NCBI GenBank assembly: GCA_050084515.1
Contig: CM114272.1
Coordinates: forward strand, 27,776,001-27,840,000
Origin: Blasia pusilla
Taxonomy: Eukaryota > Marchantiophyta > Marchantiopsida > Blasiales
Direction of reading: 5' to 3'
DNA length: 64,000 nucleotides
The notes under the pieces are model-generated. The model saw only the letters and a program-made list of their open reading frames with translations, was not told the origin of the DNA and made no database searches. The first letter of the stretch is position 1. Each line of letters opens with the position of its first letter. Below are positions 47,310-58,700 of the stretch, piece after piece. The position numbers and the translations under genes are program-made.

Positions 47310-48400
47310 GCACGGCTAGTGCGGCATGCCCACGAGGAGTTGGGTCACTTTGGGGTGAAGCGGACGTATAGCTTGCTCCACATTTAGTATTGGTGGCGAG
47401 GCATTTAGACTGACGTTTAGCAGTTTTTTGCCAAGTGCATGGTGGGTGATCGGGTCCGAGCATTGTTCAATGCTCCGACTCCACAGTTGCATCCATTACC
47501 GATCATGGGCTTAGGGTATAGATGGAGTTTGGATTTTGCAGGACCTTTGCCTTTAACGGAGCGTCATAATCGTTATGTGTTGGTGATGGTCGAGCACTTC
47601 TCGAAGTGGATCGAGTTGGTTGCATTGCCTGACAAAGCAAGTGAGGGAGTAGCTTATGCCTTCCTTGATAGAGTGTTGAGTCATTATGGCACATTGGCTG
47701 AGGTGTTGACAGACTAGGGTACCGAGTTTCGCGGTGAGTTCCAGGCCTTATGTGATCAGGCGCTGATCGACCACCGCACGACTTTGCGAGATCATCCCGA
47801 GGCGGATGGATTAGCGGAGAGAGTTTTGCCGACGATGAAGAGGGGTTTATGCAAGTATGGCTTGCAGAGAGGTCACGTAGGAGATTGGGACCTCAAGTTT
47901 CCGTGGTTGGCGATGGGATACAGATTCAGCAAGCAGGCATCGTTAGCGTCTTTTTCACTGTACTTGCTACTTTATGGCCGAGAGCCAGATTTACCTACGG
48001 CCATTCTTCGAGATGCTGGTGAGGTGCTAGACCTTGATGACCCAGATGTATGGAATCGAGCATGTTCTCAGAGGGCTGAGTTGTTTCGGAGAGTGATGCC
48101 CATGGCGTTCGAGAACTTGGCGATTGCGCAACATCGAGATACGTTGAGGTATGCGACTATTCGGGGTGGTGGTTATCGACCAACTATCCGGAGGTTTCAT
48201 CAGGGAGATTATGTCTACTTGCAGCAGACGGCACCAACGACGTTGGATGTGACTGCATGGCGCACTATTTTGAGAGTGCGTGACGTTTTGCCCTCTGGTG
48301 TTCTCTTGCTAGAGGGACGCGATGGTATGGTATGGAAGGACCATGTGCGTAATTGTGCGCCATGTCACCTTCCTAACATTGATGGTACAATAGATTTGAG
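47310..48400 (+). pseudogene. B2 integrase
   Basis: The zinc-binding region RHAHEELGHFGVKRTYSLLH and YWWRG runs to KCMVGDRVRA, where the last Cys is Gly. It has three TAG stops (47385, 47406, 47418). The core has SLDFAGPLPL (first Asp), VEHFSKWIELV, VLTD, a TAG at 47715, GTEF (second Asp) and DHPEADGLAERVLPTMKRGL (Glu). The stretch 47784-48584 is open for 266 codons and continues through a GPY/F-like region (VYLQQTAPTTLD, WKDHVRNCAPC) into the PHD-like finger. Confidence 0.82.
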
Positions 48401-48428
48401 CTCAGCAATAGTTCCTGAAGGCTTGCGT

Positions 48429-48568
48429 TGTATGTTGTGTAGTTCTGCTCGTGGTGCGGCCATGATGCTAGTCTGTGATGGATGTTCGAGAGGTTGGCAT
48501 ATGGCATGTCTGACGCCACCTCTCACTAGGGTCCTCGGGGACGATGGATGTGTCCCAGATGTACATAG
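48429..48568 (+). pseudogene. B2 C-terminal PHD-finger-like domain
   Basis: In frame with integrase: CMLC, then MLVCDGCSRGWHMACLTPPL. The last pair is WMCPRC in another frame (48545-48562) followed by TAG. The ligand order C4-H-C3, the spacing and the Trp two residues before the last pair match a PHD finger, a reader of histone H3 tails. One frameshift between 48510 and 48545 separates the last two ligands. It sits where chromoviruses, including family A here, carry a chromodomain. Confidence 0.8.
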
Positions 48569-48590
48569 AGGAGATACTAGGTAGGTTTCG

Positions 48591-49439
48591 ATTCCAACTT
48601 TTTCTGTGACATGGATGATAGGAAGGCGACTAACAATGGGGCCACATGAGCACCCGGCCTTTCTGCTCTTAGCATCCTAGAGATATATGTCGTGGTAGGT
48701 AGGGATAGATAGCTATCTAGAGTTAGAGGGACCTAACCACCAGCTAGGGGGACGATTGGAGATATTTTGGTACTTCTCGCATCTGTGTATGGATGCCATG
48801 AGTTAGCATGGGATCGTGTGTGTGTGCTCAATGACAACGATGTATGTTGTGTAGCGATGTATATGCGCACGACAGCTGTCACAATTGTTAAGATAGATCG
48901 GTGGGATCTAGCAAAGCATCTGTACGAGTAGTGGAGGACAGGCTCAGGAGGTGGAGGATGACATGTTGAGGCCCCGGGAAACTTGAGAGAGCAGGTTTCC
49001 CCTTCGTTTTGGGTATCGGATAGAGCTTAGGCTAGATGGATGTAGCGATGGTGTCCAGTGTAGACCCATTGCACTTGTGTAGCATGTTTGTGGATACATG
49101 GTTGTTTCCCAAGTAGGGGTTGCGTGTATGACCCGAGAGTGTGTCATTACCTTAGGTGAGCTAGTTTGGGAGGCTTAGGGTGAGTCTAAGCGTTGGGTGT
49201 GTGTGAGTCCGGTTGTGTCAGCATGGGTGTATCATTAGCGGAGGTGAGCCAATGAGGAGTGTCGAAGACTTTTGGTGAGTCTCGGTGCTTGAGCATGTGA
49301 GGCAAGGTTTTCATCACGACGATGACGTTCTTCTAGGGTTGGGAGAACGAGATAGTTTGAGCAATGGTAGTGGGATTACACATAACAAAGTGAGATATTG
49401 AGGGGTTTTGAGTGAGGAGATACCTCAACTTCCATTTGT
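48591..49439 (+). other. B2 downstream region and truncated repeat C copy
   Basis: Noncoding. 48886-49018 matches the outer 130 bp of repeat C (GATAGATCGGTGGGATC, CACGAGTAGTGGAGGACAGGC, GTTGAGGCCCCGGGAAAC), then stops abruptly. The rest has GTGAGTC and GTGTGTGAGT words and leads into the gag of B3. Confidence 0.45.
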
Positions 49440-52400
49440 GGCTAATCATCATGATTGGACAATGGGTCTAGTAACGAGATTGCAAATGGAGACAGTGATA
49501 CATAGGGAGAGGTGGACGACATGAGCCATAGCGGTATGCATCGTTTCTTGGATGCAATAGTACCATTGACCTTGATGACTTCATCTAGGATTTTGACATA
49601 TGGTGTGATTTCTAGGAGATACAAGCCCCTATGCGGTTCAAGCCTTTCATGGCGTTGAAGGGTTTGTTCGAGCACTTGGAGGGACCTTTGATGGATGATT
49701 ATCGTGAGTTGATCTTTACATAGTGTAGAGATCAATACTTGGAGGGTGTATTGGGCTCTAGGGTATGCGTTCACTAGTGGTCATAAGGCATATGAGCGGG
49801 TAGTGAGGGAGGTTAGATCCACTCCATTAGCCCAAGGATCGCATGTACATGATGGGAGTGATGGTGGTGAGGTAGTAGAGGGCCACCTATTTTCAGTCTT
49901 AAAGTGGAGTTCTTCCGACAGTTGGGGAGGAGCTACCAAGGCGTGTGGACTGACAAGCAGAAGAGTCTACAAGATTTTCAACAAAGATTGGGTGAGAGTT
50001 TGAGAGAGGCGTTAACGCACATGCGATGACTGATCATTGCCACACATGGAATAACTGAAGCATAGGTAGTGCAATATTGGTATGGGGTTTTGGATCAAGA
50101 GTTGGAGATGAGAGTTTAGGATGTGATGTTGATTCACACGACAAAGCCCACATTGAAGGCGGTCTTTGATTTTCTGAGTGGATTGAGCTGAACATGAGTG
50201 AGGAGCAGGTGGTGACCATAAAATTTGATGGATTTGTAGGAAGTAGTAGCCCCATAGGTACCCTAGTGTGCAAAAGTACCACAAGAGCGGGCTTGTGTGC
50301 CCAAAGAGCAAACCGGGTATCGTGAGGTCATGAGGAAATGACTTGTATTGACATAAGTTGGCCAACAAGGAGCGGTGTTGGCTTGTTGGATGTGTGGTGG
50401 GTCGCATAGGCAGAGGAATTTTCCACAACATGGTGGAGGGCCAAGGATGCCTCCAACTATTTAGGAGCCATCTAGGATGGCCACACCATAGTTACTGTGT
50501 GACCCTCGGTGTGACCATTGTCACCAATATGGTCACACTAGAGATAGGTTTTTTGATCTTTGTCGAGAGCTATATCCAGACGTAAGCCAAGGGCCTAGGG
50601 GCGAGAGAATTGGTGGAGGTGGTGAAGTTGAAGACCGTGATGGTAGAGTTGTGCCACAAGTCAAAGGAGATAGAGGATGCACATGCAACACTCCTCACTT
50701 GCACTGCATTGATCAATTGAAACATAGGATTGCTACCATATCAATGATGGTGCCAATGACGGACACAGAGTCAAGAGTAGCTACTTTAGCTCCATCCTCC
50801 ACGTCGTATCCGGATATGAGGAGGATTACACCGATTTGAGATTTATGCGTACTATGGCTCAGGTAGAGGTTGTTAGAGTGGTGACTTGGGATGCTACAAG
50901 AGTGACCGCCATAGAGAGATGGGTTTGAGACCGACCCATAGGAGGGAACAAATGGGAAATAGGATAGGGTTCCACATTTATTCACGTTGTTAAAAGCATT
51001 GCACACACCATCGATGGTGCCTCAATAACCAATGGTTTCCACAAGTGGGACAGATGTGTCAATGTCACGAGGAGTTGGACATGAAACTCTTATGCCGGCT
51101 TGAGTGGATCCAATGTTGACTACATGATTGGAGTTGGTCACTAGGGTGAGCCAAAATCCATTATTTTCTGCCATGGACTTGGTGGCGACGGGAGTTGGAC
51201 CAATGGAGATTTTCCGTCTCGCCACCACACAATGTGAGCGTGGATAGGTAAGAACCTCTCATTCAGAGGTGGTTGGTGACAAGGTGGTGGACATTCCCTT
51301 GGAGTAGGTGCTTGGAATATCCCCACTAAGCCATGGAAGGCTACGATGGCTAAGTCTGTGGATATGCCAACTATACAAGCGATAGAGTGAGTCATGGTGC
51401 CATCAGGTGTGGTATTGTTGGACAACTAGAGTGGGTTGTTCACTTGGTTAGTCCCAAAGGTACAGTGTATTAAATGTAGCATATCCTACTTGATTTGAGA
51501 GTGCAATCCTTGATGTTAGGGAAGGTTGCAGAGTAGGCGTGGGGCTTACCAAATGCCTTATCCCTTTCCAATATAGACGTCTATTTTGGGAAGGGGGTTG
51601 TCACCCATGTAGTACATAACTTGCCAAGAGCTAGTTGTTAGACTCCAACCAAACCATACGTTACATAGTATAATGATGCACACTTATGCAATTATGACAT
51701 CAGTAGAGTCATATGATGTGTTTGTAAGGAGTACTATGTTATATCCCTTTGGGTTTATCCTTGATTTCTGGGAGGAGTAGGTTTCTTATCGACCAAGATG
51801 GAAATCAGGTGATGGATGGTTGAGCCATTTATATGTATGCACTAAAATTTCCACATCTTTGTAAGCCAACAAGTAGAGTTCTATTGTTTCGATAATATAG
51901 ATGGTCACTGGGTTGTTTTGGTGAAACTTTGTCTTGAGGTGTTAAATAACGTTGAAGATAGGTCTCTTGCATCATGAGCATCATTTATGAAAATTCCCCT
52001 TGCTTGCTCTTTGTCAGGCAAGTAATATGTTGACCAAGTAAAGATCACTCGATAATATGTGCATGCAAGTTATCGTGGGAGGGGCTACTTTTGGGAGGCT
52101 ATAAGAGAGGGAGAGATTCCAACTCTCTTATACCCTTTCTCAAGCCATATTTCTCAGTTTGGGCTTTTGGAGCACATCTCTTGCTTGTGTGTATGTAGGA
52201 ACTAGGATGCTAGCCTTTGGATTCCCTCATAGAGGCAAGTAGATGTGGCTTGATATGGCAATGTAGATTTGAAAGTGGAGTTCGCCGTGTGAGTCATTTT
52301 TACTGTGATTTTGTTGTGTGATCTTGATGTATATGCATGAGTTTACTTTTATATGGGTGTGGATCTATCTATGTGTCGGGAAGATCGATGTTGTATGGTG

Positions 52401-53400
52401 TGGATGTGACCAACAATGTGGATTATATAGCAATGTGTATGCGCATGATAATAGTCACGTGGTATTAACATGTGTTGTTAAACGACATTTCATTGTTGGG
52501 GGCAGAGGATAAAGATAAGGTTCGTTAGATTCATTTGGTGGTGGCAATTTAGAGGCTTGGTTTACAAGACCCAAGGCCAGCCATGTTTTGGGTGATTGTG
52601 CGAGTTCTTCGATAGTTGGAGACTAACAAGAGATGTTCTCCAACCTATATTTTGGAGAACGTCCCATTGTTAGGTGACACTCAAGCTTGATTGATAGTTG
52701 TGTGCATTAGGTGCGGTAGTGGATAGGACTGACTTGCAACTTGGAAGCCGGTGATTGGTCCTAGGTTGACAAAAGTAGAGAGGAGATGAGTATTGCAATT
52801 CTTGTGGCCATGGAGTTTCATGGACTATTTTGCATATAGTATGGGAAATTTGGGTATGCTCAAGGGTCTAGGTATTCGGATCGAGTTGGATATTGAGACG
52901 CCTATTTTCCAGCGACCCTACAAATATCTTTGCATGGAGCAACCCTTGATATAGAGCAAGAGTCAAGACTTGGTTGATGTTGGACATGGAGAGTCTGCAT
53001 CTACCAAAATTATTCTGGCAAAGAAGGATAGGCATGGCTAGTGGATTGATATGTGGATGTATACGGCGATTACTATCATATCAATCGGGATACAAAGGCT
53101 GATCACTTGGCATGCTATGCCTACTCTTGAGGAGATCTTTGATGCAATGACGCATACAAAGATCTTCAATTCTTTGGATCTTTGCGCAAGCTATGATTAA
53201 TTACCTATCCGAGTTAAGGACATGGAGAAGACAATATTTTGGGAGATAGATCCTTTCAGGAAGGATTGTTTGTACCAATGGTAGTTCTTACTATTTGGGT
53301 TGAAGAATGCCATGTGGGTTTTTGGCAAGTTATGGATAGGATTTTGGTTGGTCTAGATGTTACATTAATGATTTCATTATCTTCAATGTCACCGATGATC
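49440..53400 (+). mobile_element. Ty3-like family B, copy B3 (highly degraded)
   Basis: It is collinear with B2. Gag occupies about 49440-50600, with a knuckle CDHCHQYGHTRDRF at 50514-50555. The linker/protease is 51140-51790 (SYDVFVRSTMLYPFGFILDFWEE). Methyltransferase pieces are 52480-52740 with PTYILENVPLLGDTQ. RT is 52800-53400 with KDCLYQW, FGLKNAM and MDRILVGLDV. A foreign stretch (about 51860-52400) and a deletion from motif VI to the start of RT are visible. Many more substitutions than in B2 show an older copy. Integrase and the PHD-like part are missing. Confidence 0.75.
51860..52400. other. Insert within the B3 methyltransferase region
   Basis: It begins with the VEFYCFDNIDG segment shared with 39301-39481 and continues with a CTATAAGAGAGGGAGAG block (52097-52113) that looks like an LTR promoter. 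Methyltransferase-like reading resumes near 52480. It may be a solo LTR with adjoining sequence of another element. Confidence 0.4.
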
Positions 53401-53506
53401 GAGAAGCAGAAGAGTCCATCCAACTAGAGATGCATGACAACCTATGACACAGGTCATTTAGAAAAAATGACACGTGTATGAAGGTAGGTTGCCAAGAAAA
53501 TCTACA

Positions 53507-53579
53507 AGAGGAGGAGGAGGAGGAGGAGGAGGAGGAGGAGGAGGAGGAGGAGGAGGAGGAGGAGGAGGGGGGGGGGGGG
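53507..53579. repeat. (GGA)n microsatellite and G-run
   Basis: About 20 GGA units followed by ten or more G. It sits at the junction between B3 and the A2-flanking repeat. An apparent poly-Glu frame across it is a by-product. Confidence 0.95.
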
Positions 53580-55372
53580 ATGGATACGAGGCACTCTTGG
53601 CCTATTTTCTCTCATTTTCTTTTCTTCGTGCTTTGCCATAAATTCCAACCTCTCCCTGTCGTGCGCCTACTCTCCTTGAACGTTAATCTTGTTTGTTTGG
53701 AGCGTGCGTTGATGAGGTCACGCTCTCAACGCTGATCTGCATCCAAACACTCACTTCGGTTAGTCGGGTCTTGGATCAATCAGCGGGATGACTTTTCGAG
53801 TTCTCGTCTCGAACTCTCTCTTCAAGCTCAACCTTCCTAGTTTCGCGGTTTCCAACACGGGCAAGTCTCGAAAGACTTGGGACAGACTTTCTGGTCAGTT
53901 CAAGGCACTCTTGGCCTATTTTCTCTCATTTTCTTTTCTTCGTGCTTTGCCATAAATTCCAACCTCTCCCTGTCGTGCGCCTACTCTCCTTGAACGTTAA
54001 TCTTGTTTGTTGCGGAAGCGTGCGTTCAGTAGGTCACGCTCTCAACGCTGATCTGCATCCAAACACGCACTTCGGTTAGTCGGGTCTTGGATCAATCAGC
54101 GGGATGACTTTCCGAGTTCTCGTCTCGAACTCTCTCTTCAAGCTCAACCTTCCTAGTTTCGCGGTTTCCAACACGGGCAAGTCTCGAAAGACTTGGGACA
54201 GACTTTCTGGTCGGTTCAGGAACCTGAAACGGCGTTTCGCGCCTAGCGGTTCCAACTGTCCGATGAACATCCAATGAGTTCCTCTCCAAGACTCGCACGA
54301 AGTGAATCTCGGGTTGGAATCCTAGTGTGGCGTACAAAGTCCACTCCCTTGGATCAGGTTTGGGTTTCGGGTTTCCGCGCCAAACTCCCGTTCCATCCCG
54401 TGCCTCTGAAACGCCGTTTGGCGCCCAAAGTGGGGTTTCGTTTCCCGAGACATCTCAGATAAGGTACTCCCCTTACTAGTACTTCTGGGGATCTCCGGGG
54501 GCCCCCTACATTTAGGGAAAGACACGGGGCCTCAATTGGCCCTCAACCCGATTGCTCTCTGAATAGTTTTCGGCCAATATCTCAGCCTGTACTTATGCGT
54601 TTGCTGAGATCTTTGGTGCGTTGGAAGCGTCTGGAGATCAGCTTTCCAACGCGCCCTTACTTGTCCCAAATGCATCTTGGAGCTCAACGTTATGGTCCTA
54701 AACACAGTCAGATTCTCCCAAATGGATACAAGGCACTCTTGGCCTATTTTCTCTCATTTTCTTTTCTTCGTGCTTTGCCATAAATTCCAACCTCTCCCTG
54801 TCGTGCGCCTACTCTCCTTGAACGTTAATCTTGTTTGTTGCGGAAGCGTGCGTTCAGTAGGTCACGCTCTCAACGCTGATCTGCATCCAAACACGCACTT
54901 CGGTTAGTCGGGTCTTGGATCAATCAGCGGGATGACTTTCCGAGTTCTCGTCTCGAACTCTCAAGTGTGGCGTACAAAGTCCACTCCCTTGGATCAGGTT
55001 TGGGTTTCGGGTTTCCGCGCCAAACTCCCGTTCCATCCCGTGCCACTGAAACGCCGTTTGGCGCCCAAAGTGGGGTTTCGTTTCCCGAGACATCTCAGAT
55101 AAGGTACTCCCCTTACTAGTACTTCTGGGGATCTCCGGGGCCCCCTACATTTAGGGAAAGACACCCGGGCCCCTCCAATTGGCCCTCAACCCGATTGCTC
55201 TCTGAATCGTTTTCGGCCAATATCTCAGCCTGTACTTATGCGTTTGCTGAGATCTTTGGTGCGTTGGAAGCGTCTGGAGATCAGCTTTCCAACGCGCCCT
55301 TACTTGTCCCAAACGCATCTTGGAGCTCAACGTTATGGTCCTAAACACAGTCAGATTCTCCCAAACGCTAGC
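53580..55372 (-). repeat. Triplicated 3' LTR end of A2
   Basis: A flank word (GATACGAGGCACTCTTGGCC through CCAACCTCTCC, about 76 bp) plus LTR sequence occurs three times: 53580-53902, 53903-54722 and 54723-55372. Unit 1 has 245 bp of LTR and unit 2 has about 750 bp. Unit 3 has an internal gap of about 190 bp (after 54962). No unit has a complete LTR, and the part nearest the interior is missing. Confidence 0.8.
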
Positions 55373-55755
55373 ACCTATATTCCATCTAGGCGCGTCACTA
55401 AGTTCAGTCATGAAACATGAATGAGATCACCACAAACCCCAAGACAGACTCATCTGCCCCGCCGACGTTAGGGCGAGCCCAAATGCTAGTACTTCAACAC
55501 TTGGTCCTGATCTAGATGCCTTATCTGAATACAAGCTCTCACCTCAAATACTCATTGTTTGGTCTCCTTGACTTACATCCTAAGCATATGAAAAACTACT
55601 CATTGCCTTGCACAAACCAAACTCAAAATTACAATACAAGCATCGAATCTCCAAATCCATGTCTTCTTTATTGCAACAACTAAACCTTTCTAGTTACAAC
55701 GGGTTATCGGCCCAAGCTTTCCGGTCACAAGTTATGTCCATTGCTTCACCATGTA

Positions 55756-58700
55756 CTAACGTACGTGCCTTTCTTGCATCCATCTGAAGTCACGCAATGC
55801 TTCTTGCGCATGTTCTAGATCCGCCTCCGCAATCCAAGTCGCCTCTTTCACATGATAGCCTTTCCACTTGACCAAGTACTCGTACTTGGTGGCCCTACGT
55901 CTGGAACGCAGAATAGTCTCAACCTCGAACTCTGGTTCCTCATTTCTGATGACCGGTTGTGGTCTCAACATCCTCCTTCGCTCCGGACGCACATTGTCTT
56001 GAAGATACTTCTTCAATAATGACACATGGAAAGTCGGGTGAATCTTGAACTCGTTTGGCAGCTCCAACGTGTACACATCCTCAAACGGCCTTGCCTTGAT
56101 CACATACGGTCCAGCATACTTGGCTGACAATTTCGCGGACAATTCTTTCGGAAGAGTGAGATTCTTAACACTCAACCACACTTGTTCCCCAACTTGGAAA
56201 CTCACTTGGCGCCGACTTTTGTTAGCATGCTTTACGTACCTTAGTTGAGCCTTGGCGAGACTTTCTCTCGCTCGCTCTTGTCGTTCCTGCATTTCCACTA
56301 ACAAACATTCCGCCGTTGCTTGACGAGTGTGTGTCGATGTATTGCCCTTCGAAAGAGCTAAGTCAAGAGGCCCTTCTGGTTCTCTTTGATACGCCAGAAG
56401 AAACGGAGATTCTCCGGTTGCAGAATGCTTAGTCGAGTTGTAACAATACTCAGCCATACTTAACCACTTGGCCCAATCTCTTTGGTCCGCACTCACGTAA
56501 TTCCGTAAGTATTGGTTTACGACCGAGTTTACTTTTTCCGTTTGCCCATCCGTTTGAGGATGGAAGGCCGTACTAAAGCTGAGTTTGGTCCGGAACCTCC
56601 TGAATAGATGTTTCCAAAAGGCACTGGTAAACTTCAGATCCCGATCGGACACAATGCTCCTAGGCAATCCGTGCGCACGCCACCAACCATCCAGGAATAG
56701 TCAGGAAGTCGTGTAGGCCGTCGCAGACTCTCTCATCGGCACAAACCTCCCCAACTTGCTAAACCGATCAACTATCACAAGTATATCGTTGTATCCCTCA
56801 AATTCTGGAAGACTCGTAATGAAATCCATGCTAATGCTTTGCAAGGGTCCCTCCGGGATTGGAAAAGGATGAAGTAAACCTTGTTTCTTCGCATAAGACA
56901 CGCGGTTCGCCTGGCAGGTCACGCATGTTTTCACATATTGAGCAACATCGTCCTTCATGTTGGGCCAGAGGAACCTCTTAGACAAAACAACAAGAGTGGA
57001 TTTCTCCCCTTTGTGTCCCGCCAAAGGTCCATCATGACATTCCACAAACACCTTGGTCCGTAGCTTGCCTTGGCCTACATAGATCCTGCTCTGCTTAAAC
57101 CTTAGCAAGCCGTGTCTCAAACTCAGATTGGCCACCTTCTCGCCCTGCTTTAACTTCCGAAGGTACTCCCCCGCTTGCTCATCCTTCATGTATCCTTCAC
57201 GAATCCTTCTTTCCAGGTCTGTTTCATTAGGGAACATTGCTCTCAACACTTGTGTCGTCGATGGCATGTGTTCATCCCTGCGACTTAACGCATCTGGAAT
57301 GACATTGTCTTTCCCCGGCTTGTGGATTAGCTCCACATTCATCAACGCCAAGGTATCATGCCACCGAAGTTGTTTTGGCGTCACGCGATCCTGGGTCTCA
57401 AAATACTTGAGCGATATGTTATCGGTGAATACTCGAGTCCTGTGAAGTCCCAAATAGTGACGCCACTTCCTCAAGCAATGAACCACCGCAAACAACTCTT
57501 TCTCATGAGTAGGCCATCTCCTTTCGGTGTCGGTCAGCTTCTTGCTTTCGTATGCTACAGGTCTCCCTTTTTGCACCAACATTCCTGCAATCGCGAAATC
57601 ACTAGCATCCGTGTGCACCTCGAACGGTTGTTCAAACTCCGGCAGTTTCAGAACTGGTTCCTGCGAGAGGATCTCTTTGACTCGATTGAACGCTTTATCC
57701 ACTTCCTCGGTCCATGTAGTATTGGCAAACTTTGCGGTCCAATCCGTGAGAGGTTTCACTATGCCCGAAAAGTTCTTCACGTATATCCGGTAAAACTGGA
57801 CAGCTCCGATGAACCTTCTCATCCCCTTCACCGTGGAAGGCGGTTCCCATTCGGCAATCGCGCTCACCTTTTCCATGTCTGGACTCACTCCATCCGCACT
57901 AACCACATGCCCCAAGAACTTGATCTTCGTCAAACCGAACTCACTCTTATCCGCATTCGCATACAAGCTTGTTGGCCTAAGTTTCTCAAACACCGTCTTC
58001 AAATGTCGAGCGTGCTCCTCTAGTGTTTTCGAATAGATGAGAGTGTCATCTATATAGATGATCACAAACTCATCCGTCTCCTTGTGAAAGATGGAGTTCA
58101 TCAAAGTGGTAAACGTCGGAGGCGCATTACAAAGACCGAAAGGCATTACTACAAACTCGAACAGTCTTCTCTACATCCGCTTCGGCAATCCGAATCTGAT
58201 AATATCATGATTTCAGGTCAATCCGGCTGAAATACTTGGCACCCGAAAATCGATCAAAGAGGTCATCCATCCTTGGTAGAGGATAGTTATTCCTTACCGT
58301 CACTTTATTCAGCGCCCGATAATCAACACAGAGTCTCAACTTCCCATCCTTCTTCTTTACAAAGAGGACGGGCGCCCCATAAGGTGACTTGCTTGTTCGG
58401 ATGTAACCCCTCTCTAGGAGTTCACCCAACTGTTTCTTCAACTCAGCAAGTTCCTCTTGATTCAACCTATATGGTGCCTTTGAAGGTGGTTGAGATCCTG
58501 GTATCACCTCAATCTTATGATCAACCGCCCTATGTGGTGGCAACTCAGTCGGAAGCTCCTTAGTCAACACATCTTCAAATTCTTTCACAACTCTCTTGAG
58601 TGTTTCAGGGATCCCTCTTGAAGCTGAGTTCTGATCTCTGCATCTCGCGCTTGCATCATCCTCTACTCGTCTCATCAAGCAAAGGAATCCTTCCTCTAAC

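Larger units (their letters stand above)
41644..48590 (+). mobile_element. Ty3-like family B element B2 with DNA methyltransferase and PHD-like domains
   Basis: The best copy of family B. The domain order is Gag (41644-42835, CCHC at 42718-42759), a linker and retropepsin (43345-44060), a cytosine-5 methyltransferase-like region (44170-45514), RT (about 45716-46675), RNase H (46680-46930), integrase (47310-48400) and a PHD-like finger (48429-48568). Integrase after RT/RNase H gives Ty3 polarity. Clear LTRs, PBS and PPT were not identified; repeat C copies at 39482 and 48886 are candidates. The copy is inactive: many TAG stops, several frameshifts and an internal deletion at the RT/RNase H junction. 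Other fragments lie at 7.4-10.5, 30.3, 37.8-39.3 and 49.4-53.4 kb. Confidence 0.85.

Noticed and set aside
41644-48590. TAG reassigned to glutamine
   Set aside because: The TAG pattern is confined to a decayed element that also has frameshifts and TAA/TGA stops. The host genes use ordinary codons, so C-to-T decay is the simpler reading.
53478-53735. Poly-glutamate protein
   Set aside because: Produced by translating the GGA microsatellite and LTR sequence; not a gene.
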